The notes beneath the pieces were generated by a model that did no database searches, was not told the origin of the DNA, and was given only the letters and a program-made list of their open reading frames with translations. 20,590 bases of DNA from a virus: positions 1 through 20,590 of IMG/VR virus record IMGVR_UViG_3300017605_000518; one strand, 5' to 3'. The position numbers and the translations under genes are program-made. Positions 1 through 7,889 of the stretch are shown in pieces (position 1 is the first letter of the stretch; every line of letters begins with the position of its first letter).

Positions 1-1
1 A

Positions 2-592
2 GAAGCCACTGGCCGTATTAAGCATACTACCAGTGCAGTTATGCTTAAGGCTAGGAATCTCTTCCTTCGTGGTATGAATCCTAGTTTGATTTCTAAGGAG
101 ACTGGCACTGATATCAATGTAATCAATAGATGGGTTCTTGTCTTCTCGTGGGATGAGGAGAGAGATCGCCGGTTGTTTGAAGAGTTTCGGAAGATCAGTG
201 GCGTAGGGAAGATGTATGGCGCTAATCTTGGCGAGCGCCACGATAGAATCGCTGCTAGCATTGAGCAAGTAGCCGAGCGTATGCTGCAACAGGCAGCTAA
301 TGGAGACGGAGTAATCTCTCCACAGGATCTTACTAGACTCACAACTACTATCAAGGCTACGCAAGACATTCGTAGGGTTGCTCGTGGTGAAGCAAACGAA
401 GTAAAGAAGTCGGAGGATAAGAAGACTGTAGAGATCAATGTTCACATGCCTAGCTCACTAGATAAGCTTGCTAGTGCGCTTGTTGATACTTATCATAGGC
501 CCAAGCTTAAGGCTGTTCAGACTAAGACAATCGCTGTAGGCACGGAAGGAGAAATTGGTAGCGACACTGAGTATGAAGCCACCGACGGGTAA
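2..592 (+). CDS. Terminase small subunit (partial at left edge)
   Basis: Likely the DNA-recognition subunit of the packaging motor, which binds the phage genome and hands it to the large subunit. Near the N-terminus the residues ARNLFLRGMNP are followed by a helix-turn-helix-like stretch and then FSWDEERDRR, the layout expected of HTH small terminases. A helical middle (about residues 65-115 counted from the Met at 41) contains the block ISPQDLTRLTTTI, as expected for an oligomerisation core, and a charged tail follows. The frame is open to the left edge: 13 codons precede the ATG at 41 without a stop, and that ATG has no Shine-Dalgarno sequence, so the true start is probably upstream of the window. 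It overlaps the next gene, which carries clear large-terminase motifs, and that supports the call. The sequence family was judged by eye only. Confidence 0.75.
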   Translation, partial: EATGRIKHTTSAVMLKARNLFLRGMNPSLISKETGTDINVINRWVLVFSWDEERDRRLFEEFRKISGVGKMYGANLGERHDRIAASIEQVAERMLQQAANGDGVISPQDLTRLTTTIKATQDIRRVARGEANEVKKSEDKKTVEINVHMPSSLDKLASALVDTYHRPKLKAVQTKTIAVGTEGEIGSDTEYEATDG

Positions 593-2246
593 CCAGAGAC
601 GTGCGGCTAGTAGACTAGCCCGCACTGCTCAGGTCAGAGAGTTCCTGTCGAGTATGGGCGAAAGCACTAACGATATGGAGGCAATCCGTATGGTGCTGCG
701 CGAGAAGTGTCGCACGGACTTCTGGTTTTTCCAGTGTCGCGTTTATGGGAACGCGGACACTATGACTCCGTTACATATGGAGTTTACGGAGAGGTATCAG
801 AAAAGGCACAATAAGAGATTTTCGATTTGGTTAATGCCTCGTTCTCATTTGAAGACGAGTTGCATTACAGAAGCCGGCACACTATGGGAATTGATTGTAG
901 ATCCGCATGAGCGGCATCTAATCATCAATGCCAAGCTAGAGAATGCAATTGACATTCTCGCTAACATTCGCTCGTGCGTGGAGACTAATGAAGTCTTCCG
1001 TTGGCTGTTCCCGGAGTATTGTCCTGACCTTGCTCCAAAGTCTTTGAAGGATCGTTGTAAGTGGCTAACACATAGGCTCGACTTCCCTTGCAGTAAGTAT
1101 GCTGGAAAGAAGGAAGGGAACATTGAGGTTATGTCAGTCACGGCTTCGCTTGTGTCGAAGCACTATGACAGGATGAAGTTTGATGATCCTGTTAACGATG
1201 ACAACACCACGACGAGAGAATACCGAGACAAGGTTCATCGCTGGTATAAGAATGCCTTGCAGTTGCGTCACGACGCCAATAGCAAAATCACGATTATTGG
1301 AACGCGGTGGCACTTCGACGATCTATATAGTCGGCTTATCGAGGCCGAGTTTGGTCGCCGCAAGCGTCTAATCCAGCTTAGTGAAAAGGTTGTTCCTCGT
1401 TACTGGATCTATCTGCGGCAGGTAGTTGAGAAGGTAGAATCCGGTGGCGAGACAATCGCAGGATATGAGAACGTTCAGCCTATTTGGCCTGAGCGTTTCA
1501 AGAAAGACGACATTGAGGAAATCCGAACTGAGAATGGTTCGTATATTTTCTCATGTCAATACATGAATAACCCGGTGCCTGAGGAAGATGCGATCTTCAA
1601 ATTCTCAGACATCAATCCGATTGATGAAATTGATATTCCAGAAACGGTTGTCAATTTCATGGCGTGCGACTTGGCAGTTGAGGAAACTGAGCAAGGAGAC
1701 TGGTGGGTCATTACAGTAGCTTCGTTTGACCATCTAGGACGCATGTTCGTGCGTCAGGTAGTGCGCGACAAGCTACTCACTTCCTCATTCCTGACGCACG
1801 TTGCTGCGCTACAGCAGAAATGGAAGTGTGTAAAGGTTTCAGTAGAGTCTACAGCATTCCAGAAGACTCTAAACAAGACATACAGAGAATGGTGTGTCAA
1901 GAATCATATTAGTGTGCCATGGGTAGAGGTAGATAGAGGACGATCTAGCAAGAAGAAGCGTATTCTAGCACTACAACCGCGCGTGGAACGTGGAGATTTC
2001 TTCATCGAGGAGCATATTCAAAACTATGAATATATCATTGATGAGATGGTCACTTATCCACGCTCTACCTACGACGATATTCTTGACACTCTAGCGGATT
2101 TAGAGATGCTTTTCTACGGTGCGCCCGAAGCTATGAAGGAAGTAGGGCCGACCGATACTTGGCAAGCAGTCTATGGAGACGTGAATGACGACGAATCAGA
2201 TAATGACGAGTCATTTGCTTGCGACTTCATAGGTAATCTGACATGA
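573..2246 (+). CDS. Terminase large subunit (ATPase-nuclease)
   Basis: Motor that pumps DNA into the prohead and cuts it. Residue numbers count from a possible TTG start at 555. The ATPase half shows a Walker A-like MPRSHLKTS (94-102), a Walker B-like DRMKFDDPV (205-213) and the coupling motif IIGTRWHFDDL (247-257). The RNase H-like nuclease half shows three acidic sites: D372 in MACDLAV, E431 in VSVESTAFQ and the D507/D508/D511 cluster in YDDILDTLAD. The length of about 560 residues is normal for the family. The Walker A lacks the usual glycine (SHLKT instead of G-x-GKT/S), a variant worth noting. The start is uncertain: ATG 573 has no good ribosome site, while TTG 555 has AAGGAG only 3 bases away. 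Either start overlaps the small terminase. The stop TGA overlaps the portal ATG as ATGA. Confidence 0.95.
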   Translation: MKPPTGNQRRAASRLARTAQVREFLSSMGESTNDMEAIRMVLREKCRTDFWFFQCRVYGNADTMTPLHMEFTERYQKRHNKRFSIWLMPRSHLKTSCITEAGTLWELIVDPHERHLIINAKLENAIDILANIRSCVETNEVFRWLFPEYCPDLAPKSLKDRCKWLTHRLDFPCSKYAGKKEGNIEVMSVTASLVSKHYDRMKFDDPVNDDNTTTREYRDKVHRWYKNALQLRHDANSKITIIGTRWHFDDLYSRLIEAEFGRRKRLIQLSEKVVPRYWIYLRQVVEKVESGGETIAGYENVQPIWPERFKKDDIEEIRTENGSYIFSCQYMNNPVPEEDAIFKFSDINPIDEIDIPETVVNFMACDLAVEETEQGDWWVITVASFDHLGRMFVRQVVRDKLLTSSFLTHVAALQQKWKCVKVSVESTAFQKTLNKTYREWCVKNHISVPWVEVDRGRSSKKKRILALQPRVERGDFFIEEHIQNYEYIIDEMVTYPRSTYDDILDTLADLEMLFYGAPEAMKEVGPTDTWQAVYGDVNDDESDNDESFACDFIGNLT

Positions 2247-4309
2247 AACTCACTAAGACGGAAAGTAAAACTCTTGGAGCAGAAGGCGGCAAGTGGCTTC
2301 GCGGCCTTATTGACGTCTCTATTGCTAAAGACGAGAGTTATTTTAAGTTCTTTAGGAACGTAAGAAACCTTCTTAGTGGAAAACACTGGGAGAACGTTAA
2401 GAAGAAGAGTAAAGAAGACATCAAAATGGTGATTAACCTCGCACACGCGCATGTGCGAACGTTGTTGCCAACCTTGTTCTTCCAGAATCCCTCGCTAGAC
2501 TGTGCTCCTACAGCGCCACAACACGCAGGAAAGGAGCAAATCTATAATGGCGTTATCAATAACACGCTGGATAAGACTGGATTTGCTGAGGAGTGTAAGC
2601 AAGTTGTCCTTGATTCATGTTTCTATCCAGAAGCAGTGCTTAAGGACATTGTGAATAAGGTAGATGAGGCTGGCAATGGCGCTGGCCCTACTAGCGAATC
2701 TTCTTCTCGTGGTCCAACCGTCTGGCTTGACAAGGGAGCGCCTGTCCACGTTCGTCTTTCTCCGGCTCAGTTGATCGTAGATTATCTAGTTCCTGATAGA
2801 AACGTAGATAATGCGCGATTTATCGCAATTCGTTCTAAGAGACTTCTTAGTGAACTCAAACTAGATCCGAAGTATGCTGACAATATCGAAGCGGATCTTA
2901 AGCCTACCCTTAGTCCTTTTCCAACTACTGGTAATGCTGTCGGTAAGCGCGTTACTGACGTTGATGATTGGGATGAGCCTAGGCAAAAGTCTAGTAATCT
3001 GGCTGAAGAGGATCTTGTAACGATTTTCGAGGTGTGGATTCACCAACTAATCGAGAATGCTGGGAAATGGCAGGTTCGTCGAAAGATGTGCGTGCTTATT
3101 GACGGGCAAGATAAGCCCATTAAGGAGCTAACATCATGGGATGAGGTTATGGGAGAGGGTTTCGATACCTTCCCGGTCACTCGTCTTGTTCTTAATCCTG
3201 TTCCTGATGAAAGTCCTCAGTCGGAACTTGCAGTTTGGCAAGATATGCAGTATGCTATTGACTGGTTAATTAGTCGAGTCACTCAGTTGGTCGAGAATGA
3301 CCGACTTTTGTATGCTGCCGATTCTGGCAAGATCAAGAACTTCGCTAAGTTTAGAGAGGAGTTCTACAAAGGACGTTCACGTCAACTTGTAGAGGTTGAT
3401 GGACCTGACGCACTCACACTATTGCAGCCTTCGTTTGCAGGACGTGATAATTACACGCTGCTAAACCTGATGAATACATATATTCAACAGGTTAGTGGAT
3501 TTGGCCAGAATAGGCGAGGTGGTTCTGGTATCCGAACTGCTACAGAGGCTAGTATTGTTGAGACTGGCACGCAACTTAAGACGGATGAGAAGGTAGACGC
3601 GGTAAGCAAGTTCCTAATTCGTGTTTTGACTAAGAATGCGAAGATGACTCGCGCACTTGTTAAGCAGGATAAGGGAGTCGCGTGGGTATTCCGACTTAAT
3701 GGTAGCGCCGGCGCAGTAAGGTGGATCAACTTTACTGCTGAAGACATCAATTGGATGCCTGAGATTCGTATTCGCGTTAATTCATTCCGCAAGATGGATT
3801 CAACGCAGGAAATGCAGAAGTATGCTGGGCTTATTCAGATCGCTACGAATATGTTCCAGCTATACGGGCCGCGTGTTCGCGTAGACATCCTGTTCCAGCG
3901 TATGCTTGAGGCTGCTGGTATCTTTGACGCCGAGAAGATTGTTGGCGGCTTCGATGCTCAGATGATGTTGCAGATGATTGAGATTTCTGGCATCATTGCC
4001 GGTGTAGCAACGCCGGTAACTGAGGAACAGAATCACGCTGCACATATGCAAGTCCTCGATGCGTTCATGCAGTCGCAGATTGGCATGCAAATCATGCAGG
4101 GTAGCCCTGATGTTGCAGAGCGCCTAATGATGCATAGGCAAGAACATGAGCAAGCCTTGATGATTGCTCAAGAAAAGGCAGCTAGAGCCCAGCAGGCAGC
4201 AGATCCATTTGCTTCCGCTGGTGCTAGCGAGAATCCGACTCCGCAGTCTACAGCTAACGGAGCAACGGCAGAAGATAGGACTCCTGTTCAATCAGTTCCA
4301 GGTGGCTAA
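2243..4309 (+). CDS. Portal protein
   Basis: Forms the dodecameric ring at one capsid vertex through which DNA enters and leaves. The 688-residue protein has portal-type blocks: an N-terminal helical region with LLSGKHWENV and then AHVRTLLPTLFFQNPSLDC (about residues 66-89), and in the second half IRTATEASIVETGTQLKTDE followed by helices ending near TRALVKQD, as in many podovirus-type portals. The C-terminal 50 residues are low-complexity (Ala, Pro, Ser, Thr) after a Gln/Met/Ala-rich helical stretch that could line the barrel. The position directly after the large terminase is standard. The start ATG at 2243 overlaps the terminase stop by 4 bases and has AGGT about 8 bases upstream, so translation is probably coupled. 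Confidence 0.92.
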   Translation: MKLTKTESKTLGAEGGKWLRGLIDVSIAKDESYFKFFRNVRNLLSGKHWENVKKKSKEDIKMVINLAHAHVRTLLPTLFFQNPSLDCAPTAPQHAGKEQIYNGVINNTLDKTGFAEECKQVVLDSCFYPEAVLKDIVNKVDEAGNGAGPTSESSSRGPTVWLDKGAPVHVRLSPAQLIVDYLVPDRNVDNARFIAIRSKRLLSELKLDPKYADNIEADLKPTLSPFPTTGNAVGKRVTDVDDWDEPRQKSSNLAEEDLVTIFEVWIHQLIENAGKWQVRRKMCVLIDGQDKPIKELTSWDEVMGEGFDTFPVTRLVLNPVPDESPQSELAVWQDMQYAIDWLISRVTQLVENDRLLYAADSGKIKNFAKFREEFYKGRSRQLVEVDGPDALTLLQPSFAGRDNYTLLNLMNTYIQQVSGFGQNRRGGSGIRTATEASIVETGTQLKTDEKVDAVSKFLIRVLTKNAKMTRALVKQDKGVAWVFRLNGSAGAVRWINFTAEDINWMPEIRIRVNSFRKMDSTQEMQKYAGLIQIATNMFQLYGPRVRVDILFQRMLEAAGIFDAEKIVGGFDAQMMLQMIEISGIIAGVATPVTEEQNHAAHMQVLDAFMQSQIGMQIMQGSPDVAERLMMHRQEHEQALMIAQEKAARAQQAADPFASAGASENPTPQSTANGATAEDRTPVQSVPGG

Positions 4310-4761
4310 TGCCTCAATACCGATTCATTTGCTCTAGAGGCCACGAGACAGAGAAGTATCTGCCTCTCAGTAAGTTTAAGAAATACATCAAGTGCAAGCA
4401 TGATGTGCGCGAGGGAACCGATTCTACTACATGGGAGCCTGCTACTTTCTTCCCTTGTGGTTTAAGGGCAACCCTTGGGATTCCTAAGGTTCTTAGCATG
4501 CGTTCGTTTAAGCCGTATGTTGAGGAACATATGACTGGTAAGCCCATAGAAATAACCAGTAGTAAACAGCGCGACCAACTATGCAAACAGCATGGCGTGA
4601 CTTACGATAAAGCCAAATACTTTACTAAGCCTAAACGCGCGGCTGCTGTTGACTGTATGACTGACGACGAGATTCACTCTGCGATAGAGAAGTCAAGGAT
4701 ACCTGACGATGTCTACAAACGAAAGTTACCTCCCGTGGTGGCAAAAGACTCCTTTGACTAA
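4309..4761 (+). CDS. FmdB-like zinc-ribbon protein
   Basis: Small protein that begins MPQYRFICSRGHETEKYLPL, the opening seen in FmdB-type zinc ribbons that many phages keep near the portal. Possible metal ligands are C8, H12, C29, H31 and C50. The spacing is irregular, so the exact ligand set is unclear. A second conserved-looking stretch, FKPYVEEHMTGKPIEITSS (about 67-85) followed by LCKQHGVTYD (91-100), is typical of this phage group. The molecular role is not known to me; a part in head assembly or as a regulator are both guesses. The ATG overlaps the portal stop as TAATG. The last 53 bases also encode the start of the next gene in another frame. Its C-terminal region contains MTDDEIHSAIEKSRIPDD, which resembles a segment of that neighbour. 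Confidence 0.75.
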   Translation: MPQYRFICSRGHETEKYLPLSKFKKYIKCKHDVREGTDSTTWEPATFFPCGLRATLGIPKVLSMRSFKPYVEEHMTGKPIEITSSKQRDQLCKQHGVTYDKAKYFTKPKRAAAVDCMTDDEIHSAIEKSRIPDDVYKRKLPPVVAKDSFD

Positions 4762-4903
4762 GGAGCAAATGCAGTCCGAGATTGAGTCTTCTCGGATTGT
4801 AGATAAACGTTCCGAGTTTAGTGATGAGGATATTCACGAAACTCTTAAGGCTCTCAACCTGACCGATAAGTATACCAATGACCGACCTGCCTCCGCCAAG
4901 TAA
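4709..4903 (+). CDS. Small hypothetical protein (64 aa)
   Basis: Not recognised. The product is acidic/polar and rich in Glu, Ser, Asp and Lys, probably helical, with no membrane segment or cysteine. It starts inside the previous gene in a different frame with an overlap of 53 bases. The start is well supported by AAGGA at 4695-4699, 9 bases before the ATG. Its residues SEIESSRIVDK and FSDEDIHETLK echo SAIEKSRIPDD and MTDDEIHSAIE near the end of the upstream protein, in swapped order. This suggests a small duplicated motif or a shared partner. It also overlaps the following gene by 26 bases. The placement between portal and scaffold points to a head-assembly accessory role, but that is inference from position only. 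Confidence 0.7.
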   Translation: MSTNESYLPWWQKTPLTKEQMQSEIESSRIVDKRSEFSDEDIHETLKALNLTDKYTNDRPASAK

Positions 4904-5594
4904 TACTCCTCTTGGAGTTGATCCTGTTGTTGCTCAGAATGCACCTGGGCCTGCTCCTAAGGCTCCTGCACCTGCGACTACTAATGCGCCGGCTGCTGAT
5001 CCTTCTTCTCCTCGTGGTTCAACAGCAAAAGCTATCTCGCCAGAAGAGTATGAAACTCTTATGCGTAAGGCTGGTAACTACGACATGATCGAGCGAGATC
5101 CTGAGCTAGTCGGCAAGATTCACGACCACTTGCGTGCGAAGACTGGTAGACTCCCGGCCAAGCCCGTGAATACTCCGTCTGCTCAACCTCCCGTGAATGA
5201 AACAGATTCTTACGTAAAGGATCTTAAGGAACAAGTCAATACATTGACTCGTAATCAAGCACGAGCTGAGATCGAGCGATTTAGAGAGAAGCATCCTGAC
5301 CTTGATGAATACAAGGACGAGGTTTCTCGGCTACTGAATCACGGACTTCCACTTGATGAAGCATACCGCTACAGTAAGGCAGCCAAGCCGCAGCCTTCAC
5401 AGTCGCCGTCTAAGGCACCGCCAGTAGTGCCTACGACAGAAACAAATCGTAATGCTGGTGCGGTCGATGCAACGACCAACGATGGTTTTGCTGAGATGGA
5501 AAAGCGAATCAACGATCCAAAAGCCACGCCGCGAATGGATGATGCAATTGAAATCGCATACCGTCTTGCCAAAGCGAAGCATGCTGAAGGGTAA
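4878..5594 (+). CDS. Probable capsid scaffolding protein
   Basis: Expected to nucleate and shape prohead assembly and then leave. The evidence is position (immediately before the capsid gene), size (238 residues) and composition. A Pro/Ala-rich disordered N-terminus (1-50) is followed by a helical charged middle with SPEEYETLMRKAGNYDMI, then a likely coiled coil SYVKDLKEQVNTLTRNQARAE (about 112-132). After that come REKHPDLDEYKDEVSRLL and LDEAYRYSKA, blocks common in phage scaffold-like proteins. A second Pro/Ser-rich linker precedes a basic C-terminal helix ending AYRLAKAKHAEG, the kind of tail that binds capsid protein. There is no cysteine and no protease motif, and no separate prohead protease gene is visible nearby. 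The start overlaps the previous gene by 26 bases and has only a weak ribosome site. Confidence 0.75.
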   Translation: MTDLPPPSNTPLGVDPVVAQNAPGPAPKAPAPATTNAPAADPSSPRGSTAKAISPEEYETLMRKAGNYDMIERDPELVGKIHDHLRAKTGRLPAKPVNTPSAQPPVNETDSYVKDLKEQVNTLTRNQARAEIERFREKHPDLDEYKDEVSRLLNHGLPLDEAYRYSKAAKPQPSQSPSKAPPVVPTTETNRNAGAVDATTNDGFAEMEKRINDPKATPRMDDAIEIAYRLAKAKHAEG

Positions 5595-5599
5595 GTAAC

Positions 5600-6622
5600 A
5601 TGGCAGTTTCAGAGACTACCCTCACGACAACCACGCTTCAACTTGTTCGCAAGAGGATGGCCGATAACATTTTCAAGGCTAATCCGCTTGCTGCTTGGTT
5701 GTTGATGAAGGGCCGCGTAAAGACGGAAAGTGGAGGTAAGCGCATCGACGAACCGTTGATGTATGCTACCAATAGCACGGTTCAAGCCTACAAGGGCTAT
5801 GACCGCTTGAATGTCTTCCCGACGGAAGAACTCACGTTGGCTCAGTATGGTTGGCGTCAAGCCGCTGCGAGCATTTCGTTGAGCGGACTTGAAGAATTGC
5901 AGAACTCCGGTGAGGCTGCTGTCTTCAATATGCTCAAGGCAAAGATTAAGGTTGCAGAGATGTCTTTGCAACAGTGGCTTGCTGAAAAGCTGCTTGCTAA
6001 CGCTACCACGAAAGATCCGATTCGTGACTTCCTTGGGCTCGACGAGCTTATCGAAGACCTTGCTGGTGCTACTCAAGGCACCGTTGGTGGTATCGACCGT
6101 GTTATCGAAACGTGGTGGAGGAACTACTACGCTGATAAGTCCGCCGGAACTCTTGGTGCCAGCACTAGCTTGCTGACCAAGTATCTTGGCGAGACTTACT
6201 TGGCTGTTAGTAAGGGCCTCACGCAGCCTGACTTGATCCTTACGGATCAGTTCATGTTCCAGCGTTACGAAGACGACAACCGCGCTTATTTGCGCCTCAT
6301 GGATACGAAGCTGATGGAAGTCGGCTTTACTAACATGAAGTTCAAGGGCGCCACTATGATGTGGGATGAGAACATTCAGTCTGGCACTAACATTACTGGT
6401 GGTGCGGGAACTCCCGGCACTAGTGCTGCTGGTGTTGACCATCTGTTCTACTTCATCAATAGTGAGTATATTGGCGTTACCCTGCATGCTCGTCGTAACT
6501 TTGTGATGACTCCTTTCGTTACTCCTTACGATCAAGACGCACAGGTCGCGCAGATCCTTCTGGCCGGCAATAGCACTCTGTGCAATAGCCGTTTCCAGGG
6601 CGTCATCAAGGTAAGGGAGTGA
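5600..6622 (+). CDS. Major capsid protein (HK97 fold)
   Basis: Builds the icosahedral shell. The 340-residue length, the position after the scaffold and the family-like blocks support the call: an N-terminal helix with LVRKRMADNIFKANPLAAWL, KGYDRLNVFPTEELTLAQYGW (a spine/E-loop-like region), the central helix LKAKIKVAEMSLQQWLAEKL, PDLILTDQFMFQRYE, FKGATMMWDE, and a C-terminal strand block ARRNFVMTPFVTPYDQDAQV. No N-terminal processed delta domain is obvious, consistent with a separate scaffold. AAGGG at 5587-5591 lies 8 bases before the ATG. Codon use differs from its neighbours: after codon 4 the gene contains no CTA, TTA or TCA codon, although these are common in adjacent genes. This fits selection for high expression and creates a full-length open antisense frame. 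Confidence 0.93.
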   Translation: MAVSETTLTTTTLQLVRKRMADNIFKANPLAAWLLMKGRVKTESGGKRIDEPLMYATNSTVQAYKGYDRLNVFPTEELTLAQYGWRQAAASISLSGLEELQNSGEAAVFNMLKAKIKVAEMSLQQWLAEKLLANATTKDPIRDFLGLDELIEDLAGATQGTVGGIDRVIETWWRNYYADKSAGTLGASTSLLTKYLGETYLAVSKGLTQPDLILTDQFMFQRYEDDNRAYLRLMDTKLMEVGFTNMKFKGATMMWDENIQSGTNITGGAGTPGTSAAGVDHLFYFINSEYIGVTLHARRNFVMTPFVTPYDQDAQVAQILLAGNSTLCNSRFQGVIKVRE

Positions 6623-6626
6623 TACC

Positions 6627-7175
6627 ATGACGACTTCTCTTGGTAGTCATCCGCAAGGTGTTCGTCTTGCGGTTCGTAATACTGGCGCTACTACGCTTGT
6701 GCGAGGAACAATCGTCACATTCAACTCAGTAGCTGCCAGCAATCCTGCGGTTCTTTTCATGGACGGAACCATGAATAAGGACTACCAGGCTGGTGGTGGT
6801 GTTGCTGGAACGGTCAGGCAAATTGATATTCCTATCATTCCTGTTCTGGCTTCCGGCAATGATGCTGCTACTCCTGGTCTTCCTGGCCGAGTTGGTGTTC
6901 TTGCTGCTGACATCCTTCCTGGTAAGGATGGCGAAGCAATTACCTACGGACTTGCTCGTGTGTTCTATCCTGCTGCCGCTGCTATTACTGTGGGCTCAGT
7001 GGTTACCAGTAATGCCTCTGGCTTTGGTAGGGCTGCTGCGAACGCCAACGACGATAATGCCATTGGTATCGTTGTGGAGACTGTGGACGCTACTGCCGGT
7101 CTTCGTTGGACGTTTGTAAACTGTCTGGTTCCTGGCGGAACTGCTGGTGCCCTTTACATGGGCAAGGCTTTCTGA
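6627..7175 (+). CDS. Probable capsid decoration protein
   Basis: Likely cements the expanded capsid from outside. The 182-residue, Gly/Ala/Val-rich, beta-type protein directly follows the capsid gene. It shows the pattern of DUF2190-like decoration proteins: VRNTGATTLVRGTIVTF near the N-terminus, GVLAADILPGKDGEAITYG in the middle (about 89-107, the segment that in such proteins sets a beta-barrel), VGSVVTSNASGFGRAA and AIGIVVETVD near the end. A strong ribosome site AAGGGAG (6613-6619) stands 7 bases before the ATG and overlaps the end of the capsid gene, consistent with high expression together with the capsid protein. A strong hairpin follows the stop codon. A minor head or fibre-base role is the main alternative. 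Confidence 0.7.
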   Translation: MTTSLGSHPQGVRLAVRNTGATTLVRGTIVTFNSVAASNPAVLFMDGTMNKDYQAGGGVAGTVRQIDIPIIPVLASGNDAATPGLPGRVGVLAADILPGKDGEAITYGLARVFYPAAAAITVGSVVTSNASGFGRAAANANDDNAIGIVVETVDATAGLRWTFVNCLVPGGTAGALYMGKAF

Positions 7176-7182
7176 GCCTTCG

Positions 7183-7211
7183 ATGCAGGGAGTCTAATAG
7201 GCTCCCTGCAT
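7183..7211 (+). terminator. Strong stem-loop after the capsid/decoration genes
   Basis: ATGCAGGGAG (7183-7192) and CTCCCTGCAT (7202-7211) are exact reverse complements and form a 10-bp perfect stem with a 9-base loop (7193-7201). It starts 7 bases after the decoration stop and ends 7 bases before the next ATG, in the largest gap in the window apart from the amber locus. No run of T follows, so it is not a textbook intrinsic terminator. It may attenuate transcription, protect the 3' end of the capsid message, or limit translation of the next gene, which has no ribosome site within normal distance. Confidence 0.6.
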
Positions 7212-7218
7212 TCATAAC

Positions 7219-7434
7219 ATGACAGACAAAAAGACAAACGCAGATTTGCCTGCTACTCCGGAAGGATTGAAGCAGAACATTGAGCAAGGTTTCTGCTGTT
7301 ATCGTTTTAACGTTCCTGAGTTTCGTTGCTCTAATAAGTCTACTGTAAAAGTAGCCTATTTCCAGTTGTGCGATAAGTGCCATAAGCGCATGATGGATAA
7401 AGCCGCCAGTTTGGCTAAAGGTAAGAAGCAATGA
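7219..7434 (+). CDS. Small Cys-rich, zinc-finger-like protein
   Basis: Product of 71 residues with five cysteines: C26 and C27 in GFCCYRF, C37 in EFRCSNK, and C51/C54 in the knuckle LCDKCHKRMMD. The CxxC-H block plus an upstream CC and C resembles a single zinc-binding finger, with flanking Lys-rich ends suited to nucleic acid binding. I do not recognise a family. It follows the hairpin at 7183-7211 and has no Shine-Dalgarno sequence at normal spacing. The only purine-rich AGGGAG nearby is 26 bases upstream and buried in the stem. Its TGA overlaps the next ATG as ATGA. The sequence is compatible with either a minor head component or a regulator of late expression. Confidence 0.7.
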   Translation: MTDKKTNADLPATPEGLKQNIEQGFCCYRFNVPEFRCSNKSTVKVAYFQLCDKCHKRMMDKAASLAKGKKQ

Positions 7435-7889
7435 ACATCGGAATTAAGTCTAAGACGTTCAATGCTCTAGGAACTCCTGACGTAAGTCCGGGTGTTCTTA
7501 TTTCAACAGCACTAGAGCCTAGAGCTAGAATTATCGGCATCATTGCGTCTGTTACTGGTGTTGCTGATAGTGCTGCATGGGCCTTGTTTGCATCAGTTGG
7601 CGGCGTAGATACTCAGGTTGCTAACTGTAACATAAGTGCTTTGACAGCTAACACTGCTCGTGGTTGGTGGGCTGGTATCTCAGGCAGGTATAACGATAAC
7701 ATTATTCTGCAAGCTGCTGCCGCTAATTCACAGCAAGGATTTTGGCCTTTTACTAGCACTGACCAATGGGTAGATATCACCGCTGGTGCTACTTACCAGT
7801 TGAAGTTGCTAATTGACACTAACGTGGCTGGCAATGTGATTGTGTTCTACACAGTTGATCCGCCTACTCAATGGGGAGACTCTACCTAA
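7431..7889 (+). CDS. Hypothetical beta-rich structural protein
   Basis: Not recognised. The 152-residue protein is rich in Ala, Gly, Thr, Val and aromatic residues, with alternating hydrophobic stretches such as RARIIGIIASVTGVAD, WALFASVGGVDTQVANC, NDNIILQAAAA and ATYQLKLLIDT, suggesting a beta sandwich. The C-terminus VIVFYTVDPPTQWG ends in a strand and a short tail. It has one cysteine and no signal peptide. AAAGG (7417-7421) lies 9 bases upstream of the ATG, and the ATG overlaps the preceding stop. The position between decoration and neck genes fits a head fibre, a second decoration protein or a minor capsid component, but nothing in the sequence decides between these. Confidence 0.7.
   Translation: MNIGIKSKTFNALGTPDVSPGVLISTALEPRARIIGIIASVTGVADSAAWALFASVGGVDTQVANCNISALTANTARGWWAGISGRYNDNIILQAAAANSQQGFWPFTSTDQWVDITAGATYQLKLLIDTNVAGNVIVFYTVDPPTQWGDST

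Noticed and set aside
41-43. ATG at 41 as the true start of the small terminase
   Set aside because: It has no ribosome site and the frame is open for 13 codons to the left edge, so the start is more likely outside the window.
4741-4761. Frameshift fusing the zinc-ribbon gene to the following 64-aa gene at GCAAAAGAC
   Set aside because: The slip would need to be in the +1 direction, no matching slippery signal is present, and the second gene has its own ATG and good ribosome site.
5609-6628. 339-codon open frame on the minus strand opposite the capsid gene
   Set aside because: It is codon-aligned with a well-supported capsid gene and is explained by that gene's lack of CTA, TTA and TCA codons. 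The translation shows no recognisable family, and no other gene here is on the minus strand.
7176-7217. Readthrough of the decoration TGA giving a 13-residue extension across the hairpin
   Set aside because: The extension is short, has no recognisable features, and the hairpin has a simpler role as an RNA element.
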